A DNA stretch of 7,589 bases from an uncultured Microbacterium sp. GTDB taxonomy: Bacteria > Actinomycetota > Actinomycetes > Actinomycetales > Microbacteriaceae. Shown piece by piece: positions 5,617 to 7,589 of the stretch (the first letter of the stretch is position 1; every line of letters begins with the position of its first letter). The position numbers were made by a program, and so were the translations under genes. The notes under the pieces were generated by a model that saw only the letters and a list, made by a program, of their open reading frames with translations, was not told where the DNA came from and made no database searches. The stretch is from NCBI GenBank assembly GCA_947647645.1, contig CANSLE010000112.1:1-7589 (forward strand). The letters run 5' to 3'.

Positions 5617-6033
5617 TCAGGCGGCCGCCATCACCGCGTCCTTGACCGCCGTGCACGCATCCATGCACGCACGGCAGGCCTCGGCGCACATCGCGCACAC
5701 GGCGCTGTCTTCTGCCTGCATGGCGCACATGTCCATGCAGGTCTGACACATGGCGATGCACGCGTCGAGCATCGCCATCATCGACGCCGGCGTCATGCCC
5801 GACATCCGCAGCATCGCCCGCATCATCGTGTTGCACATGTCGGCGCACGTCATGCAGGCGGGCGCACAGTCCATCATGCGTCCATCCATCATCTGCGCGG
5901 AGCACACCGTGCACGCCTGCTCGCACGCCGCACAGGCGTCCATGCAGGCCTGCATCACGGCGGTGTCCATCGCGGGCATCCCCGACGTCGAGGTCATCTC
6001 GCCGACCATGGCGTCCATCATCCTGGCATCCAT
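5617..6033 (-). CDS. Four-helix-bundle copper-storage protein, Csp-type
   Basis: 138-residue Cys-rich protein of the DUF326/Csp family, whose members store many Cu(I) ions on thiols lining a four-helix bundle. The 18 Cys fall in four groups with alternating 4- and 3-residue steps: 30-34-37-41-44, 56-60-63-67, 92-96-99-103 and 113-116-120-123-127, so each group lines one face of one helix. No signal or Tat peptide is present, as in cytosolic Csp3 proteins, which also carry about 18 Cys. Composition is extreme: 30 Met, no Phe, Tyr, Trp or His, only two Leu and one Ile; many Met sit next to the Cys (MxxC, CM). The first 27 residues are Met/Asp-rich and may form a flexible Met-based copper-binding tail. 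The ATG at 6033 has GGAGG at 6048-6044, 10 nt away. It is divergent from copC, which suggests shared copper control. Plus-strand frames here are shadows. Confidence 0.92.
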   Translation of the reverse strand: MDARMMDAMVGEMTSTSGMPAMDTAVMQACMDACAACEQACTVCSAQMMDGRMMDCAPACMTCADMCNTMMRAMLRMSGMTPASMMAMLDACIAMCQTCMDMCAMQAEDSAVCAMCAEACRACMDACTAVKDAVMAAA

Positions 6034-6081
6034 CTCGCACCGTCCTCCGGGTCGCGGCGAGCGGCGTGCCCGCCTGCCGCC

Positions 6082-6108
6082 ATGCTAGGACGCACGGCCC
6101 GGTCACAA
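6082..6108 (-). promoter_or_regulatory. Possible promoter of the Csp-type gene
   Basis: Reading on the minus strand, TAGCAT (6087-6082) is a TANNNT -10 and TTGTGA (6108-6103) a partial -35 with a short 15-nt spacer. The leader would be about 42 nt. The region is shared with the divergent copC promoter. Confidence 0.3.
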
Positions 6109-6118
6109 CACCCACGGA

Positions 6119-6124
6119 TAGGGT
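6119..6124 (+). promoter_or_regulatory. Candidate -10 of copC with leaderless GTG start
   Basis: TAGGGT is followed by exactly 7 nt and then the GTG at 6132, so the transcript should begin at the start codon. No Shine-Dalgarno sequence precedes this GTG, which supports a leaderless message. No clear -35 is visible. Confidence 0.5.
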
Positions 6125-6127
6125 CGG

Positions 6128-6145
6128 CTGTGTGCTGTCACACAG
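6128..6145. promoter_or_regulatory. Perfect inverted repeat over the copC start, possible operator
   Basis: CTGTGTG (6128-6134) and CACACAG (6139-6145) are exact reverse complements separated by CTGT. The left arm includes the predicted transcription start and the GTG codon. A second TCACAC copy at 6149-6154 is 11 bp, one helical turn, from the one at 6138-6143. Binding by a repressor here would block copC initiation. The identity of any regulator is unknown, and the sequence does not resemble a CsoR or CopY site that I know. Confidence 0.45.
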
Positions 6146-6737
6146 AGTTCACACGTTCCGCTCGTTCCTCCTCGGCCTGTTCGCCGCGCTCCTCGGCGTG
6201 CTCTCGCTCGCCATCGCCTCGCCGGCATGGGCGCACGACGAGCTCATCGGCGCGTCGCCGTCGGCGAACGCGCAGGTCGACGCGGTGCCGAGCGCGATCA
6301 CGATGACCTTCAGCGGCGTGCTCATCGATCAGCCCGGCGCGACACAGGTGGTCGTGACGGATGCCGCGGGCACCTCCCTGACGGCCGGCACCCCGACGCT
6401 CGACGGGACGCGCCTCACGCAGCAGCTCGCCGGCACGGCCTCGGGTCCGGTCACGGTCATCTGGCGCGTCGTGTCCAGCGATGGCCACCCGGTGTCGGGC
6501 CAGTACACCTTCACCGTCGCCGGCGCCGCCTCCGACGCGACGCCCGGCGCGACGTCGACACCGGCGACTCCGGCGACTCCGGGGGCGACCGCCTCGCCGT
6601 CGGCGGCGGTCCCGATCTCCGCGGATGCCGGGGTCCCCGCCTTCGTGTGGGCGCTCCTCGGCATCGTGGCCCTCGCCGCTCTCGGAGGCCTCGTGGCGGT
6701 GCTGGTGCGGCGGGCCAGGGCGACCCCCGAGGACTAG
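6132..6737 (+). CDS. copC: CopC-type copper-binding protein with C-terminal membrane anchor
   Basis: 201-residue exported copper protein. Residues 1-34 form a signal peptide with a basic/His n-region, a long hydrophobic core (12-29) and the cleavage motif SPAWA, leaving His35 as the mature N-terminus (HDELIGASPS). In CopC proteins this free N-terminal His, with a distant Asp and His, binds Cu(II); here D117 and H119 in SSDGHPVSGQYTF fit. The CopC beta-sandwich covers about 35-130. A Pro/Thr/Ala-rich linker (about 131-168, including a 9-nt tandem repeat at 6561-6578) leads to one transmembrane helix at 171-192, followed by RRARATPED on the cytoplasmic side. So it should be tethered outside the membrane. 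No copD gene or fused CopD domain follows. The GTG at 6132 was chosen because it gives a normal signal peptide and sits 7 nt after TAGGGT; the open frame extends further upstream without a plausible start. Confidence 0.9.
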   Translation: MLSHRVHTFRSFLLGLFAALLGVLSLAIASPAWAHDELIGASPSANAQVDAVPSAITMTFSGVLIDQPGATQVVVTDAAGTSLTAGTPTLDGTRLTQQLAGTASGPVTVIWRVVSSDGHPVSGQYTFTVAGAASDATPGATSTPATPATPGATASPSAAVPISADAGVPAFVWALLGIVALAALGGLVAVLVRRARATPED

Positions 6738-6740
6738 GCT
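6735..6740 (+). promoter_or_regulatory. Candidate -10 of lpd, overlapping the copC stop codon
   Basis: TAGGCT lies 6 nt before the lpd ATG and its first three bases are the copC TAG stop. The transcript would begin at or beside the ATG, a leaderless start. No usable Shine-Dalgarno sequence is present: GAGAG directly abuts the start and CGAGG is 12-16 nt away. Read-through from copC is also possible. Confidence 0.5.
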
Positions 6741-6746
6741 GAGAGC

Positions 6747-7589
6747 ATGCCTCATTTCAACGTCGTCGTCCTCGGTGCCGGCCCTGGTGGCTATGTCGCG
6801 GCGGTGCGCGCCGCTCAGCTCGGCCAGTCCGTCGCCATCATCGAAGAGAAGTACTGGGGCGGTGTCTGCCTCAACGTCGGCTGCATCCCCTCCAAGGCTC
6901 TGCTGAAGAACGCGGAGATCGCCCACACCCTGACGCACAAGGCCGAGTTCTTCGGCATCTCGGGTGAGTTCACGCTGGACTTCGGCAAGGCGTGGGACCG
7001 CTCGCGCGTCGTCGCCGACGGCCGCGTCAAGGGCATCCACTACCTGATGAAGAAGAACAAGGTCACCGAGTTCGAGGGCCGCGGATCCTTCACGGGTCCG
7101 AAGGCCATCACCGTGACCAAGTCGGACGGGTCGACCGAAGAGGTCACCTTCGACAACGTGATCATCGCGACCGGCTCCACCGTGCGACTCCTGCCCGGCG
7201 TGACGCTCAGCGAGAACGTCGTGACCTACGAGGAGCAGATCCTCACCCGTGAACTCCCCGGCTCGATCGTCATCGTCGGCGCCGGCGCCATCGGCATGGA
7301 GTTCGCCTACGTGCTGACGAACTACGGCGTCAAGGTCACCATCATCGAGTTCCTCGACCGCGTCCTTCCCAACGAGGACGCGGACGTCTCGAAGGAGATC
7401 GCGAAGCAGTACAAGAACCTCGGCGTCGACATCCTCGTCTCCACGAAGGTCGAGTCGGTCGTCGACGCGGGCGACAAGGTCACCGTCGCCTACACCGACA
7501 ACAAGACCGGTCAGCAGGGCTCGATCGAGGCCGACAAGGTGCTCATGTCGATCGGCTTCGCTCCCCGCGTCGACGGGTTCGGCCTGGAG
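6747..7589 (+). CDS. lpd: Dihydrolipoyl dehydrogenase, N-terminal 281 residues (truncated by window edge)
   Basis: Flavoprotein E3 subunit that reoxidises dihydrolipoamide with NAD+ in the pyruvate and 2-oxoglutarate dehydrogenase complexes. The FAD-binding GAGPGG is at residues 10-15 with E33 closing the Rossmann fold, the redox-active disulfide is CLNVGC at 41-46 followed by IPSK, the ATG motif is at 141-143, and the NAD-binding GAGAIG is at 178-183. The second FAD motif begins at the right edge (SIGFAPRVDG). Family members are about 460 residues, so the rest of the central domain and the dimerisation domain with its catalytic His-Glu pair lie outside. An in-frame stop 12 nt upstream and the N-terminal FAD motif fix the ATG at 6747. 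It follows copC by 9 nt but has its own candidate -10. Mycothione or mercuric reductases share this fold; the close fit of the motif spacing favours Lpd. Confidence 0.95.
   Translation, partial: MPHFNVVVLGAGPGGYVAAVRAAQLGQSVAIIEEKYWGGVCLNVGCIPSKALLKNAEIAHTLTHKAEFFGISGEFTLDFGKAWDRSRVVADGRVKGIHYLMKKNKVTEFEGRGSFTGPKAITVTKSDGSTEEVTFDNVIIATGSTVRLLPGVTLSENVVTYEEQILTRELPGSIVIVGAGAIGMEFAYVLTNYGVKVTIIEFLDRVLPNEDADVSKEIAKQYKNLGVDILVSTKVESVVDAGDKVTVAYTDNKTGQQGSIEADKVLMSIGFAPRVDGFGLE

Noticed and set aside
5620..5629. GGCGGCCGCC palindrome at the end of the Csp gene as a terminator
   Set aside because: It has no loop and no T tract, and is simply the Ala codons of the protein C-terminus.
6138..7040. 300-residue minus-strand frame opposite copC and lpd
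   Set aside because: Antisense to two genes with clear motifs; composition is typical of a GC-rich shadow.

Overview
The window is high-GC DNA with dense coding, strong G/C preference at third codon positions and short intergenic gaps. The gene set (pyruvate carboxylase, a GarA/OdhI-type FHA protein, an FtsR-type and an Rv1830-type MerR regulator, Csp and CopC copper proteins, dihydrolipoyl dehydrogenase) points to a chromosomal segment of an actinobacterium. Microbacteriaceae, for example Microbacterium, is my best guess from gene order and codon style, but I could not test it by a search. No mobile element, CRISPR array, rRNA or tRNA was seen.

Layout. Positions 1-2269 (minus) hold the N-terminal two thirds of pyruvate carboxylase, cut by the left edge. 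A 121-nt divergent promoter region separates it from an orphan ParA-family ATPase (2391-3197, plus). A GC-rich hairpin lies in the 36-nt gap between parA and the convergent regulator at 3234-3779. Reading leftward on the minus strand from 5057 is a regulatory cluster: garA/odhI-like FHA gene, ftsR-like MerR gene (4-nt overlap with garA), then the Rv1830/resR-like MerR gene with its own candidate promoter. In mycobacteria the same three genes occur in this order, but with a bifunctional-nuclease gene (Rv1829) between the two MerR genes; that gene is missing here.

Positions 5256-6737 look like a small copper-handling island: a 114-residue unknown protein with a Cys/His-rich composition, a cytosolic Csp-type four-helix copper-storage protein with 18 Cys and 30 Met in 138 residues, and a membrane-anchored CopC-type protein transcribed divergently from it. 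A perfect inverted repeat sits on the predicted start of copC. At the right edge lpd (6747 onward) begins 9 nt after copC and is cut at residue 281.

Functional links. GarA/OdhI proteins restrain 2-oxoglutarate dehydrogenase, Lpd is the E3 subunit of that complex, and Pyc refills oxaloacetate, so the window groups enzymes and a regulator of the TCA/anaplerotic node with two growth- and division-type regulators. Three plus-strand genes (parA, copC, lpd) have a TANNNT hexamer 6-8 nt before the start codon and no well-spaced Shine-Dalgarno sequence, the pattern of leaderless actinobacterial genes.
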